A stretch of 64,000 nt of DNA from an uncultured Clostridia bacterium (GCA_947624445.1 CANQKF010000004.1:1-64000); one strand, 5' to 3'; positions 41,422 to 50,461 are shown, numbered from the stretch's first letter. Numbers and translations are program-made. The notes: a model not told the origin generated them from the letters alone.

Positions 41422-42567
41422 TCAGAGCAGCTTCTTGTAGAGCGACAGGATATCTTCGTACGTCGGATCCTTGGGGTTGCCGGGGCGGCAGGCGTCGGCC
41501 ATCGCGCTCTCGGCGAGGAAGGGCAGATCCTTCTCCGCGACGATACCCTTGAGATCGCGCGGGATCCCCACGTCGGCGGCGAGGCGGCGGACCGCGTCGC
41601 ACGCGGCCTTGCGGTATTGTGCGGGCGTCATCGTCTCGGTGCCCTCCACGCCCATCGCCTTGGCGATGTCGCGGTACTTCTCGCCCGTCGCGTCGGCATT
41701 GTACTCCATGACCGTGGGCAGCAGAATGGCGTTGGCGACGCCGTGCGGCGTATCGTAGACCGCGCCGAGCGCATGCGCCATCGAGTGCACGATGCCGAGC
41801 CCGACGTTGGAAAAGCCCATGCCCGCAATGTACTGCCCGAGCGCCATGCCCTCTCTGCCCGCCTTCTCGCCCTTGACGGCGGCGCGCAGGGAGCGGGAAA
41901 TGATCTCGATCGCCTTCAAGTGGAACATATCCGTCATCTCCCACGCCGCCTTGGTGATGTAGCCCTCGATCGCGTGCGTGAGCGCGTCCATGCCCGTCGC
42001 CGCGGTGAGCCCCTTGGGCATCGTGCTCATGAGATCGCTGTCCACGATGGCTACGACGGGGATATCGTGCACGTCCACGCAGACGAACTTGCGCTTCTTC
42101 TCGGCGTCGGTGATGACGTAGTTGATGGTGACCTCGGCCGCTGTGCCCGCCGTGGTGGGAACGGCGAAGATGGGGACGGACGGGTGCTTCGTGGGCGCGA
42201 CGCCCTCGAGCGAACGCACGTCCGCGAACTCGGGATTGGCGGCGATGATGCCGATCGCCTTTGCCGTGTCGATCGAGGAGCCCCCGCCGACCGCGACCAG
42301 ACAATCCGCTCCGCTCGCACAGAAGGCGGCGACGCCCGATTGCACGTTTTCGATCGTGGGGTTGGGCTTGATGTCCGAATAGATCGCGTAGGGAATGCCC
42401 GCGCCGTCGAGCACGTCGGTCGCCTTCTTGGTGACGCCGAATTTCAGAAGATCGGGATCCGAGCAGACGAACGCCTTTTTGAGGCCTCTTGCGCAGATCT
42501 CGGTCGCGAGCGACGCGATCTCTCCCGCGCCGTGATAGCTTGTTTCGTTGAGAACCAGTCTTGCCAT
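41422..42567 (-). CDS. fucO: Iron-containing alcohol dehydrogenase, FucO-like
   Basis: A 381-residue group III dehydrogenase. GGGSSIDTAKAI (near 93-104) binds NAD; metal ligands are D and H in DSD and MDALTHAIEGY, and HSMAHALGAVYDTPHG near 262-277. Length and pattern fit lactaldehyde reductase, which reduces L-lactaldehyde to 1,2-propanediol in fucose or rhamnose fermentation. No fucose genes lie nearby, so another aldehyde is possible. The start MARLVLNETSYHG follows AAGGAGGAAGCAA; it is a single gene. Confidence 0.88.
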   Translation of the reverse strand: MARLVLNETSYHGAGEIASLATEICARGLKKAFVCSDPDLLKFGVTKKATDVLDGAGIPYAIYSDIKPNPTIENVQSGVAAFCASGADCLVAVGGGSSIDTAKAIGIIAANPEFADVRSLEGVAPTKHPSVPIFAVPTTAGTAAEVTINYVITDAEKKRKFVCVDVHDIPVVAIVDSDLMSTMPKGLTAATGMDALTHAIEGYITKAAWEMTDMFHLKAIEIISRSLRAAVKGEKAGREGMALGQYIAGMGFSNVGLGIVHSMAHALGAVYDTPHGVANAILLPTVMEYNADATGEKYRDIAKAMGVEGTETMTPAQYRKAACDAVRRLAADVGIPRDLKGIVAEKDLPFLAESAMADACRPGNPKDPTYEDILSLYKKLL

Positions 42568-42590
42568 ATTTGCTTCCTCCTTACGGGAAG

Positions 42591-42619
42591 ATTGTAGCAC
42601 ATCGCAAAAAAGATTGCAA
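42591..42619 (-). promoter_or_regulatory. fucO promoter
   Basis: Minus strand TTGCAA (42614-42619), 17 bp, TACAAT (42591-42596) with extended TGC. Confidence 0.8.
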
Positions 42620-42851
42620 GGCGCGGCGGAAAAATCTTGAAAAATTTTTATGGCGCGGACCTTTGGGGCAAATGATCGACATATGTCCCCCGCTTCATAT
42701 GCGGAAAAGGTGCGATATGCGGCATATGTGCGGCAAAACACACGGGCGGATTTTCCCCGCATATGCCCCGCCGCGCATCTCTCGCAAATGCAAAAAAACG
42801 CATACGTCCCCCGCCTTTTTCATCTGACCCGCCTGCGGCGAGGGGACGGCA

Positions 42852-42926
42852 GCGCCCTGCCCCGCGCAGCACAATGCGCGGGGCAGGGCGCAAAAGGCGC
42901 GGCGCAAGGGAACCTTGCGCCGCGCC
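42852..42926. other. Two adjacent long perfect hairpins
   Basis: Hairpin 1 has a 17-bp perfect stem (42852-42868 with 42875-42891), hairpin 2 a 14-bp perfect stem (42896-42909 with 42913-42926), separated by AAAA. A weaker CCGCAC/GTGCGG stem follows. The rest of the 42620-43020 gap has scattered CATATG/GCATATG words and no gene. Confidence 0.7.
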
Positions 42927-42980
42927 AAACCATAAACCGATCGGCCCGCACCGCAGGGCGTTCGCCGTGCGGCGTACACG

Positions 42981-43012
42981 AAAAAACACCCACGGTGGGG
43001 TGCTTTTTCCAA
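42981..43012 (-). terminator. Terminator of the ribosomal superoperon
   Basis: On the minus strand GCACCCCACCGTGGGTG, then six T (A at 42981-42986). It lies directly after the rplQ stop. Confidence 0.75.
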
Positions 43013-43020
43013 ATCGTTTT

Positions 43021-43527
43021 TCAGACGAGCTCGATGATCGCTTCCTCGGAAGCGTCGCCGCGGCGCTCGCCGAGGCGATAGATGCGCGTGTAACCGCCGC
43101 CCTGTCCGAGCTCCGCTTTGCGGTCGGCATACTTGGGCGCGATCTCGTTGAACAGCTTCTCCATGAGCGGATGATTGATCTTGCCCGTGCGCTTCTTAAA
43201 GTCGCTCTTCTTCTCCGCGAAGGGCTTGATCTCCTGAAGGTCGTAGGTCTTTGCCATGCAATAGCGGCGCGCCGCGAGCTTCTTGGGGCCGTCCTTATAG
43301 GACTTCGTCTTGACTTCCTTGCCCTTCTTGTCCTTGGCGACGACCTCGATCTCAACGACGTCCTCATAGGAATTGATCGCCTTGGTGATGAGCTTCTCGA
43401 CGTAAGGCTGCAACTCCTTCGCGCGCGCCAACGTCGTTTCGATTCTTCCGTACCAGAGGAGCTGGGACGCCTGATTGCGCAGGATCGCAAGGCGCTGCTC
43501 CGTTGTTCTGCCTAATTTCCCGGGCAT
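43021..43527 (-). CDS. rplQ: 50S ribosomal protein L17
   Basis: A 168-residue L17, starting MPGKLGRTTEQRLAILRNQA. It is longer than the usual 120 residues; the extra part is an insertion of about 40 residues in the middle (VEIEVVAKDKKGKEVKTKSY region). It is the last gene of the alpha operon, three bases after rpoA, and ends before the terminator at 42981. Confidence 0.95.
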   Translation of the reverse strand: MPGKLGRTTEQRLAILRNQASQLLWYGRIETTLARAKELQPYVEKLITKAINSYEDVVEIEVVAKDKKGKEVKTKSYKDGPKKLAARRYCMAKTYDLQEIKPFAEKKSDFKKRTGKINHPLMEKLFNEIAPKYADRKAELGQGGGYTRIYRLGERRGDASEEAIIELV

Positions 43528-43530
43528 GAT

Positions 43531-44484
43531 TTAATCCTCCTTTTTTTCAAGCGAAAGACCGTACGATTCGAGCTTCTGAATGACTTCGTCGAGGGACTTC
43601 TTGCCGAGGTTTCTGACCTTGAGCATGTCCTCTTCCGTCTTTCGGATGAGGTCTTCCACGGTGTGAATGTTGGCTCTCTTCAAGCAGTTGTAGGAACGGA
43701 CGGAGAAGTCCATGTCCTCGATCTTCATCGAGAGGATCTGCTGCTGCTTATCGTCGTCCGTCTTGACGAGGATATCCATATCCTTGATGGTATCCGAAAG
43801 ATTGACGAACAGGTTGATGTGGTCCTGCATGATCTTCGCGGCGAGGGAGACGATCTCCTTCCCCGAGAAGGTGCCGTCCGTCCAGACCTCGATGGTGAGG
43901 CGGTCGAAATCGATGTTCTGCCCGACGCGGGCGGGATCGACGCTGTAATTGACCTTCTTGACGGGCGTGTAGATGCTATCGATGGGAATATAATCGATCT
44001 GAGGTTGCTTGTTGTCCTTCGCGGGATGATATCCTCTGCCCCTGCCGATCGTGATCTCCATATCGATCTTGCCGCCTGCGTCGATGGTGCAGATGTATTG
44101 GTCGGAGTTGATGATCTCGATCTCCGAATCCTGCGAGATGTCCGCCGCCGTCACGACCGCGGGCCCCTCCTTCACGAGGCGCAAGGTCTTGGTGTAGCCC
44201 TTATCGGTGACCCTCGTCTTGATGGCGAGGAGTTTGAGGTTCAGAATAATTTCGGTAACGTCCTCTTTGACGCCCGGGATGGCGCAGAACTCATGTTTCA
44301 CAGTCCCGTCCATGAAGCGGATCCCTTGCGCGGCAGCACCGGGCAGCGCCGACAGCAGAATTCTTCTCAAGCAGTTGCCGATTGTAAGACCGAATCCCTT
44401 CTCGAGCGGCTCGACGACAAGTTTTGCATAGCTCTTGTCCTCGTTTTCCGTAACCTCGATCTTGGGCATATCCATTTCGATCAT
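43531..44484 (-). CDS. rpoA: RNA polymerase alpha subunit
   Basis: A 317-residue alpha subunit. The N-terminal assembly domain has GNCLRRILLSALPGAA near 38, and the C-terminal domain ends with NCLKRANIHTVEDL and NLGKKSLDEVIQKL, the helix-hairpin-helix that contacts UP elements and activators. Start MIEMDMPKIEV after AAGGAGGTAGCTAT. It lies between rpsD and rplQ. Confidence 0.98.
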   Translation of the reverse strand: MIEMDMPKIEVTENEDKSYAKLVVEPLEKGFGLTIGNCLRRILLSALPGAAAQGIRFMDGTVKHEFCAIPGVKEDVTEIILNLKLLAIKTRVTDKGYTKTLRLVKEGPAVVTAADISQDSEIEIINSDQYICTIDAGGKIDMEITIGRGRGYHPAKDNKQPQIDYIPIDSIYTPVKKVNYSVDPARVGQNIDFDRLTIEVWTDGTFSGKEIVSLAAKIMQDHINLFVNLSDTIKDMDILVKTDDDKQQQILSMKIEDMDFSVRSYNCLKRANIHTVEDLIRKTEEDMLKVRNLGKKSLDEVIQKLESYGLSLEKKED

Positions 44485-44509
44485 ATAGCTACCTCCTTAT
44501 GGAATTTAA

Positions 44510-45136
44510 TTATTTGGAGTACAACTCGACGATCATGTGTTCTGCGATCTGGCTATCGATGTCCTCTCTGGTCGGCAGCGCCAAAACCTTTCCCTCGAGC
44601 TTCTCGGGATCGAATTCCAGCCACTTGGGCAGGTTCCCCGCCTTCATCGACTTGATCTGCTCGAAATATTTGTTGTTCTTTCTGTTCTCTTTGACGGCAA
44701 CGACGTCCCCCGCCTTCACGATATAGGAGGGAACGGTGACCGTCTTTCCGTTGACCGTGAGGTGCGCGTGGTTGACGAGCTGGCGCGCCTGCGTGCGCGA
44801 AGCGCCGATACCCATGCGGAACACGACGTTATCCAGCCTTCTCTCGAGGAGGGAGAGCATGTTCTCGCCCGTGATCCCCTTCATGCGCTCCGCAAGCTCG
44901 TAGTAGTGGCGGAACTGCCCTTCCTGCACGCCGTAGATGCGCTTCGTCTTTTGCTTCTCGCGAAGCTGGAGTCCGTATTCGGAGACCTTCTTCCGCATGG
45001 CGCTGGGCGCTTTCCCGGGAGGCGTGGGCCGCTTGTTGAACGGGCACTTCTCCATGTAGCACTTATCGCCCTTCAAAAAGAGCTTATTGCCCTCTCTTCT
45101 GCAAAGCTTGCATTTCGCTTCTCTGTAAACAGCCAT
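44510..45136 (-). CDS. rpsD: 30S ribosomal protein S4
   Basis: A 208-residue S4, primary 16S rRNA binder. It is the zinc (C+) form, with C9, C12, C26 and C31, and the S4 RNA-binding domain RLDNVVFRMGIGASRTQARQ near 100. In Bacillus and E. coli S4 represses its own operon; a long leader precedes rpsM here (45928-46154). Confidence 0.97.
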   Translation of the reverse strand: MAVYREAKCKLCRREGNKLFLKGDKCYMEKCPFNKRPTPPGKAPSAMRKKVSEYGLQLREKQKTKRIYGVQEGQFRHYYELAERMKGITGENMLSLLERRLDNVVFRMGIGASRTQARQLVNHAHLTVNGKTVTVPSYIVKAGDVVAVKENRKNNKYFEQIKSMKAGNLPKWLEFDPEKLEGKVLALPTREDIDSQIAEHMIVELYSK

Positions 45137-45147
45137 GTCTTACCTCC

Positions 45148-45546
45148 TTAAACTCTTCTGCGCTTGGGCGGACGGCACCCGTTGTGCGCGACCGGCGAAA
45201 CGTCGGAAATGAGCGTGACTTCGAGATCGCAGTTCGCGAGCGCGCGGATCGCGGACTCTCTGCCCGCGCCGGGACCCTTGACGTAGACTTCGACGGAACG
45301 GAGCCCGTGCTCCTTTGCCGCCTTCGCCGCCGTCTCGGCCGCCATCTGCGCTGCGAACGGCGTGCCCTTGCGCGAGCCGCGGTATTTCAGCGCGCCTGCG
45401 CTCGACCACGAGATGACATTGCCGTTCATATCCGTGATGGTGACGATGGTGTTGTTGAACGTGGACTGGATGTGGACCTGTCCGCGGTCGATCTTCTTGA
45501 TTTCTCTGCGCTTGCGCGAAGCAACCGACTTCTTTGCTGCTGCCAT
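45148..45546 (-). CDS. rpsK: 30S ribosomal protein S11
   Basis: A 132-residue S11 of the small-subunit platform. [18 protein letters not shown] (near 22-39) and the basic end [12 protein letters not shown] are typical. It follows rpsM after 12 bp. Confidence 0.97.
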   Translation of the reverse strand: MAAAKKSVASRKRREIKKIDRGQVHIQSTFNNTIVTITDMNGNVISWSSAGALKYRGSRKGTPFAAQMAAETAAKAAKEHGLRSVEVYVKGPGAGRESAIRALANCDLEVTLISDVSPVAHNGCRPPKRRRV

Positions 45547-45558
45547 GTCCTCGCCTCC

Positions 45559-45927
45559 TTACTTCTTCTTGTTCGCGACCGTACGGCGGGGTCCTTTGCG
45601 GGTCCGCGCGTTGCGCTTCGTGCTCTGTCCGCGTACGGGCAAGCCCTTTCTGTGGCGCACGCCGCGATAGCACCCGATCTCCATCAGGCGCTTGATGTTG
45701 AGGCTGACCTGTCCTCTGAGTTCGCCCTCCACGGTGAGGTGGTGGTCGATATACTCTCTGAGTTTCGAAACGTCGTTCTCATCGAGATCCTTCACGCGGG
45801 TATCGGGGTCGATGCCCGTCTCCGCAAGGATCTTCTTCGACGTCGTAAGTCCGATTCCGTAGATGTAGGTGAGACCGATCTCGACCCGCTTCTCTCTCGG
45901 CAAATCCACACCGGCAATACGTGCCAT
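45559..45927 (-). CDS. rpsM: 30S ribosomal protein S13
   Basis: A 122-residue S13, starting [20 protein letters not shown], with the helix-two-turn-helix [11 protein letters not shown] and basic tail. The start has GGAGGTTTCAATTAC. A longer frame extending upstream crosses the leader and is rejected. First gene after the internal alpha-operon promoter. Confidence 0.97.
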   Translation of the reverse strand: MARIAGVDLPREKRVEIGLTYIYGIGLTTSKKILAETGIDPDTRVKDLDENDVSKLREYIDHHLTVEGELRGQVSLNIKRLMEIGCYRGVRHRKGLPVRGQSTKRNARTRKGPRRTVANKKK

Positions 45928-46154
45928 GTAATTGAAACCTCCGTTGAAATGGTAAAATATATTTTCTATGTCGTCCGTTCTTCGCGGCGCGCAGTGGAAA
46001 GTACGCGCCTGCAAAGCGGGAATTTTCGGTTTCTTGCGCGTCTTTGGCGGAAAAACTCCCCAAATCAGCGCAAAGCAAGCCAACTCTCCGCACCTACCGT
46101 TGCGGAAATTCGGCTTGAAATCTGGTTCATTTACGGTTCTGTGCAAAAACCGTA
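45928..46154 (-). promoter_or_regulatory. Long leader of the rpsM-rplQ operon
   Basis: About 227 nt separate the predicted start (46154) from rpsM. It contains no gene. Such a leader before S13 is where S4 binds to repress translation in other bacteria. I cannot confirm a pseudoknot by eye. Confidence 0.45.
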
Positions 46155-46160
46155 GGATAC

Positions 46161-46189
46161 ATTATAGCACCAAAAACAGTCCTTGTCAA
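46161..46189 (-). promoter_or_regulatory. Internal promoter of the alpha operon
   Basis: Minus strand TTGACA (46184-46189), 17 bp, TATAAT (46161-46166) with TGC before the -10. It lies seven bases after the rpmJ stop and is a consensus promoter. Confidence 0.88.
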
Positions 46190-46195
46190 CTGATT

Positions 46196-46312
46196 TTAAC
46201 CCTGTCTTTGCTTGTGGCTCTTGTTTTTCGAGCAGATGACCATCACTTTTCCGTTTCTCTTGATCACTTTGCACTTATCGCACATGGGTTTTACGGAAGG
46301 TCTGACTTTCAT
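46196..46312 (-). CDS. rpmJ: 50S ribosomal protein L36
   Basis: A 38-residue L36 on the minus strand: it opens [16 protein letters not shown] and ends KSHKQRQG. Zinc ligands are C11, C14, C27 and H33 (the C+ form). It lies between infA and rpsM in the standard order, 160 bp after infA. Confidence 0.97.
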   Translation of the reverse strand: MKVRPSVKPMCDKCKVIKRNGKVMVICSKNKSHKQRQG

Positions 46313-46426
46313 TTTTTTCTACCTCGGATTTGAATTTGCGAACTGCGATTTTTCCGCACGGTTTCCCTCGGACGCGCAGTTTCAAAGTGAGACGCATTTA
46401 TTGCATTACGCGTCGGGCTTATTTCC

Positions 46427-46463
46427 TCGGCGAAAAGATTTGCCCCGCAAAGCTTTTCGCCGA
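46427..46463 (-). other. Stable hairpin between infA and rpmJ
   Basis: TCGGCGAAAAG (46427-46437) pairs with CTTTTCGCCGA (46453-46463), and inside the loop TTTGC pairs with GCAAA. No T-run follows, so it could be a processing or stability signal rather than a terminator. Confidence 0.55.
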
Positions 46464-46472
46464 AACTATCTT

Positions 46473-46694
46473 TCAGTTCTTGCTGCGCCAGGTGATACGA
46501 CCTTTGGTGAGATCGTAGGGGCTCATCTCGAGCTTCACATTGTCGCCCTCGATGATGCGGATATAGTTCATGCGGAGCTTCCCCGAAATATACGCCGTGA
46601 TGATGTGTCCGTTGGAGAGCCGCACCTTGAACGCGGCGTTGGGGAGCGCTTCGATGACTTTTCCTTCGGTTTCGATGACGTCGTCCTTCGACAT
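46473..46694 (-). CDS. infA: Translation initiation factor IF-1
   Basis: A 73-residue OB-fold factor that occupies the A site during initiation. [20 protein letters not shown] and the basic end [12 protein letters not shown] are diagnostic. The start MSKDD follows GGAGGTAGT; the upstream extension is rejected. It lies after map. Confidence 0.97.
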   Translation of the reverse strand: MSKDDVIETEGKVIEALPNAAFKVRLSNGHIITAYISGKLRMNYIRIIEGDNVKLEMSPYDLTKGRITWRSKN

Positions 46695-46710
46695 ACTACC
46701 TCCGTTCACC

Positions 46711-47454
46711 TCAAAGGGTGAGGATCTCAACGCCGTCCTCGCGGACGACCAGCGTGTTCTCGTAATGCGCGGCGGGGCGGCCGTCCGCCATGACGGCGGT
46801 CCATCCGTCGGGAAGCACCTCGACCCGCCACTTGCCTGCGGCGATCATGGGCTCGACGCAGATGACCGCGCCTGCGGGAAGCCGCATCCCCGTGCCTTGC
46901 CGCCCGAAATTCGGAACGGCGGGGTCCTCGTGCATTTCTCTGCCGATGCCGTGCCCCGTGTATGCGCGGATGACGGAAAACCCGTTCTCCTCCGCATGCT
47001 TCTGGACGCGGGATCCGATGTCGTTGAGCGGCGTGCCCGCGCGGAGCCCCTCGATGCCCGCAAAGAAACACTCCTCGGTGACGCGCACCAATTTGTCTTT
47101 CTCCGCGCTCACCTTCCCGATGCGGAAGGTCCTTGCGCCGTCGCCGTGAAAGCCGTTCTTGTAGGCGCAGAGGTCTACGCTCACGATATCCCCCTCGCGG
47201 AGGACCCGATCGCCCGGGATGCCGTGCACCACGACTTCGTTGACGGAGACGCAGGCGGAGGCGGGAAACCCGCCGTACCCGAGGCAGGAGGGGATCGCAC
47301 CGTGCGCGCGGATGAACTGCTCGACGAGCGCGTCGACCTCCCGCGTCGTCATGCCCGCGGCGATCCTTTCCCCCACATGGGCGAGGCAGTCGCGGACGAT
47401 GGCGCAGGGCTCGCGCATGCGCGCGATCTCTTCTTCGCTCTTAACGACGATCAT
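46711..47454 (-). CDS. map: Methionine aminopeptidase, type I
   Basis: A 247-residue type I enzyme that removes the initiator Met. The metal ligands are in [20 protein letters not shown] (Asp pair), [13 protein letters not shown] (His) and the closing glutamates VEPM and YENT. The start [13 protein letters not shown] overlaps the adk stop by ATGA (47451-47454). Confidence 0.96.
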   Translation of the reverse strand: MIVVKSEEEIARMREPCAIVRDCLAHVGERIAAGMTTREVDALVEQFIRAHGAIPSCLGYGGFPASACVSVNEVVVHGIPGDRVLREGDIVSVDLCAYKNGFHGDGARTFRIGKVSAEKDKLVRVTEECFFAGIEGLRAGTPLNDIGSRVQKHAEENGFSVIRAYTGHGIGREMHEDPAVPNFGRQGTGMRLPAGAVICVEPMIAAGKWRVEVLPDGWTAVMADGRPAAHYENTLVVREDGVEILTL

Positions 47455-48089
47455 TGCTTTGCGAGACGGTCGAGCACCTTCTTGATCTCCTCGAACAGCA
47501 CTTCGGCGGGAGCCTCCGTGCCCGTGAAGTTCAGGATGTTGCCCTTCTTCGTGTAGTAGTCGATGAGCGGCGCCGTCTGCTCGTTGTAGACGGCAAGGCG
47601 GGCGCCCACGGTCTCGGGGTTGTCGTCCTTGCGGCGGTAGAGTTCGCCGCCGCAGCGGGCGCACGTCGTCGCCCCGTTGAGGGTGGAGACGTGGTAGCTC
47701 TCGCCGCATTCCTTGCAAACTCTCCTGCCGCAAAGGCGGTCCATGAGGAGTTTGTGGTCGATGTTGATGTTCACAACGCCGTCGATCTCGGCGAACGTAT
47801 CGAGCGCCTCCGCCTGGAACAGGTTGCGGGGGAAGCCGTCGAGGAGATACCCCTTCTTGCAATCCTCCCACGTGAGGCGGTCCTTCACGATCGCGCAGGT
47901 CACTTCGTCGGGAACGAGCTCGCCCTTATCGGTATAAGACTTCGCGAGCAGCCCGATCTCGGTGCCGTTTTTGATGTTCGCACGGAAGATGTCGCCCGTG
48001 GAGATGTGGACGAGACCGTAGCGGTCGGAGATCTTTGTCGCCTGCGTGCCCTTGCCTGCGCCGGGCGCGCCGAGAAGGATCAGATTCAT
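47451..48089 (-). CDS. adk: Adenylate kinase
   Basis: A 212-residue long-form kinase. P-loop GAPGAGKGTQA at 7-17, and a zinc-containing LID with CGRRVCKECGESYHV and CARCGG. It interconverts ATP and AMP with two ADP. The start MNLILLGAP follows GAGGTTGTTT; an in-frame TTG two codons earlier has no usable ribosome site. It is normally contiguous with secY, but here 356 bp of repeats intervene. Confidence 0.97.
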   Translation of the reverse strand: MNLILLGAPGAGKGTQATKISDRYGLVHISTGDIFRANIKNGTEIGLLAKSYTDKGELVPDEVTCAIVKDRLTWEDCKKGYLLDGFPRNLFQAEALDTFAEIDGVVNINIDHKLLMDRLCGRRVCKECGESYHVSTLNGATTCARCGGELYRRKDDNPETVGARLAVYNEQTAPLIDYYTKKGNILNFTGTEAPAEVLFEEIKKVLDRLAKQ

Positions 48090-48131
48090 AAACAACCTCT
48101 TTTTTGCTTAGCGAGATGATGCTTTTCAATC

Positions 48132-48271
48132 TCTTGCGCGAGCAAAGCCGCGCTTTGCGCTACATGGATATTGGGTTCCGTTAAACTGCGGAGAAGCGAT
48201 ACGCTTCCGATTTCTTGCGCGAGCAAAACCACGCTTTTGCGCTACATGGATATTGGGTTCCGTTAAACTGC
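48132..48271 (+). repeat. Two tandem copies of a 58-bp repeat in the adk-secY gap
   Basis: Copy a is 48132-48189 and copy b 48213-48271, both opening TCTTGCGCGAGCAAA and closing GGGTTCCGTTAAACTGC. Each folds into a hairpin: GCAAAG with CTTTGC in a, GCAAAA with TTTTGC in b. The CCGTTAAACTGCGGAGAAGC end also occurs at about 63371. Confidence 0.75.
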
Positions 48272-48290
48272 CTTCAAATCCCTTGCCTTA

Positions 48291-48445
48291 GCCCGAATTC
48301 ACTTCGGGCGTGGGCGACCCAAGTTGCCGAACCCTTTCGGCTTCTTGTCCGATGAAACAAAAAGGGTTTGTGCGGCTAAGAGTCTGGGAAAGCATGGGCG
48401 ATTATCCGCTCACGGAATTTTCTTGGCACAAGAAAATTCGTGAAC
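48291..48445 (+). repeat. Structured repeat element, copy 3
   Basis: H1 is GCCCGAA/TTCGGGC around TTCAC (48291-48309). H2 is CCGAACCCTTTCGG. The TTGTCCGATGAAAC and GTTTGTGCGGC blocks follow. H3 (48408-48445) is CACG, bulged G, AATTTTC paired with GAAAATT, CGTG. It ends one base before the secY stop codon and is antisense to the operon. Confidence 0.75.
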
Positions 48446-49777
48446 TTACTTCAAGAATCCCTTATAGTTCTTCATCAGGATCTGCGACTGCAACTGCTTA
48501 TCGAATTCCAGCGCGACCGAGACGACGATCAAGATCCCCGTCGTGGAGAACACGTTGACAAGGTTGGAGCCTGCCCAGCTGAACGCCACCGAGGGAATGA
48601 ACGCGACAAGGGTGAGGAAGATCGCACCGAACAGCGTGATGCGCTTGTTGATCTTCTTGAGATATGCCGCCGTCGGCTTGCCGGGACGGATGCCCTGGAT
48701 GAAGCCGCCGTTGCCCTGGATCTGCTTCGCCACGTCGTCGGGATTGAACTCGATGGAGGCGTAGAAGAACGCAAAGATGAAGATGAGAATGCAGAGCGCG
48801 AGGGCGTAGAGGACCTGCCCGTACCAGTTGGGCGAGGAGCCCGAGAACCAGTTCTGGAGACCGGTCGCTGCGGGCGTGTTCCCCCAGAAGAGGCTGATGA
48901 GCATGGACGGGAAGGAGATGATCGCGAACGCGAAGATGAGGGGCATGACGCCGCTTCCCGTGATCTTCATGGGAATGACGGAGCTCTGGCCGCCGTACAT
49001 CTTGGTGCCGCGCACCTGCTTTGCGTATTGCACGGGGATCTTGCGCTCGGCGAGGTCCACATACACGATCGCAAAGAACACGAGGACCGTGATGACAAGG
49101 AACAGACCGAGATTGAGAAGGTGCTCCGCGTTGTCCGTAAAGACAAGTTCGATCTCGTTGAGGACGGAGATGCCCGCCGTCGAGATGATGCCGATGAAGA
49201 TGATCATCGAGATGCCGTTGCCGACGCCGAAATCGGTGATGCGCTCACCGAGCCACATGACGAGCATGGCGCCGCCCGTGTAGACGATGGTCATGTAGAT
49301 CCCTGCGATCCACTTTGCGGCCGTCTCGCCGATGTCCTTCGCGAAGAAGAGGTCTGCCTTGATGGCGTTCTGCTGGTTCGCGAAGGTGACGATGATGCCG
49401 ACGGATTGGATGACGGCAAGGATGATGGTCAAAAGACGCGTGAAGAACGTGATGCGCTTTCTCCCCTCTTCGCCCTGCTTCGAGAGGTTCTCGAGGTAGG
49501 GAATGCCGACCGTGAGAAGCTGGATGATAATGGACGCGTTGATGTACGGCCCGATCCCGAGCGCGAACAGCGTGCCGTTCTGGAGCGCGTTGCCCGTGAT
49601 GCCGCTCATGAGCGTCAAAAAGTCGTTGCCCGTGATCGCCGTCTCGAACTGCACTCTGTCGAGCCCCGGGACGGGGATATAGCACCCGACGCGGAACACG
49701 AGCAAGAGCAGCAGGGTGAATAAGAGCTTCTTGCGGATCTCTTTATTGAGAAGGGCGTTTTTAATGGTTTCAAACAT
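48446..49777 (-). CDS. secY: Preprotein translocase subunit SecY
   Basis: A 443-residue ten-helix channel protein of the Sec translocon. It has GIGPYINASIIIQLL near 73-87 and the C-terminal loops that bind SecA and ribosomes (EFNPDDVAKQIQGNGGFIQG as two parts near 315-335). It follows rplO by 41 bp. The start MFETIKNALLN is the family start. Confidence 0.97.
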   Translation of the reverse strand: MFETIKNALLNKEIRKKLLFTLLLLLVFRVGCYIPVPGLDRVQFETAITGNDFLTLMSGITGNALQNGTLFALGIGPYINASIIIQLLTVGIPYLENLSKQGEEGRKRITFFTRLLTIILAVIQSVGIIVTFANQQNAIKADLFFAKDIGETAAKWIAGIYMTIVYTGGAMLVMWLGERITDFGVGNGISMIIFIGIISTAGISVLNEIELVFTDNAEHLLNLGLFLVITVLVFFAIVYVDLAERKIPVQYAKQVRGTKMYGGQSSVIPMKITGSGVMPLIFAFAIISFPSMLISLFWGNTPAATGLQNWFSGSSPNWYGQVLYALALCILIFIFAFFYASIEFNPDDVAKQIQGNGGFIQGIRPGKPTAAYLKKINKRITLFGAIFLTLVAFIPSVAFSWAGSNLVNVFSTTGILIVVSVALEFDKQLQSQILMKNYKGFLK

Positions 49778-49818
49778 AGTTTACTCCTTTCAAGCGCCGT
49801 GGAAGAGACGGGGAATGC

Positions 49819-50268
49819 TCATTCGAGAACTTCCGCCGTGCCGCCCGCAGCCTCGATCGCAGCCTTCGCCGCCGCCGAGAACTTCGCGGCGCGCACTTTG
49901 AGCGCGACTTTGAGTTCCCCGCCGCCGAGGACTTTGAGCCCCGCGTTGTGCTTGACTTCCTTTGCAAGCCCGTTTTCGAGCACGTAGCCGTAGTCGACTT
50001 CCGTCCCCGCGGGAAGATCGTTGAGCGCCGAAACGTTGACGATCACATAGTCCTTGCCCCACTTGTTGTGGAAGCCGCGCTTGGGGATCCTGCGGGCAAG
50101 CGGCATCTGGCCGCCTTCGAAGCCGGGTCTTACCCCGCCGCCCGAACGCGCCCACTGGCCCTTGTGGCCCTTGCCGCTCGTCTTGCCGAGGCCCGAACCG
50201 ATGCCCCTGCCAAGCCGCTTTTCGGTTTTTCTTGCTCCCTCTGCGGGAGAGATGGTATCGATTCTCAT
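49819..50268 (-). CDS. rplO: 50S ribosomal protein L15
   Basis: A 149-residue L15 with the glycine-rich loop [20 protein letters not shown] (near 17-36) and the second half [18 protein letters not shown]. Standard spc-operon position between rpmD and secY. Confidence 0.97.
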   Translation of the reverse strand: MRIDTISPAEGARKTEKRLGRGIGSGLGKTSGKGHKGQWARSGGGVRPGFEGGQMPLARRIPKRGFHNKWGKDYVIVNVSALNDLPAGTEVDYGYVLENGLAKEVKHNAGLKVLGGGELKVALKVRAAKFSAAAKAAIEAAGGTAEVLE

Positions 50269-50271
50269 TGT

Positions 50272-50451
50272 TTACTCCTTTACCTCTTCGACCTGAACGA
50301 GGTGCGCGACCTTCTTGATCTGCCCGCGCAGCGTTGCGCTGTCGGCAAAGACTTTGTAGGTGCGGATCTTCGTGAGACCGAGGGCGGCGATCGTCGCCTT
50401 GACCGACTTGACCTCGCCGATGGGGCTCTTCATCAAAGTGATTTTTACCAT
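50272..50451 (-). CDS. rpmD: 50S ribosomal protein L30
   Basis: A 59-residue L30: MVKITLMKSPIGEVKSVKAT opens the protein. The start follows GAGGAAATC. It lies 10 bp after rpsE. Confidence 0.96.
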   Translation of the reverse strand: MVKITLMKSPIGEVKSVKATIAALGLTKIRTYKVFADSATLRGQIKKVAHLVQVEEVKE

Positions 50452-50461
50452 GATTTCCTCC

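Noticed and set aside
42648-43490. 280-codon frame rich in Arg and Ser over rplQ and the hairpins
   Set aside because: It is in an alternate frame of rplQ and passes through perfect hairpins; no family.
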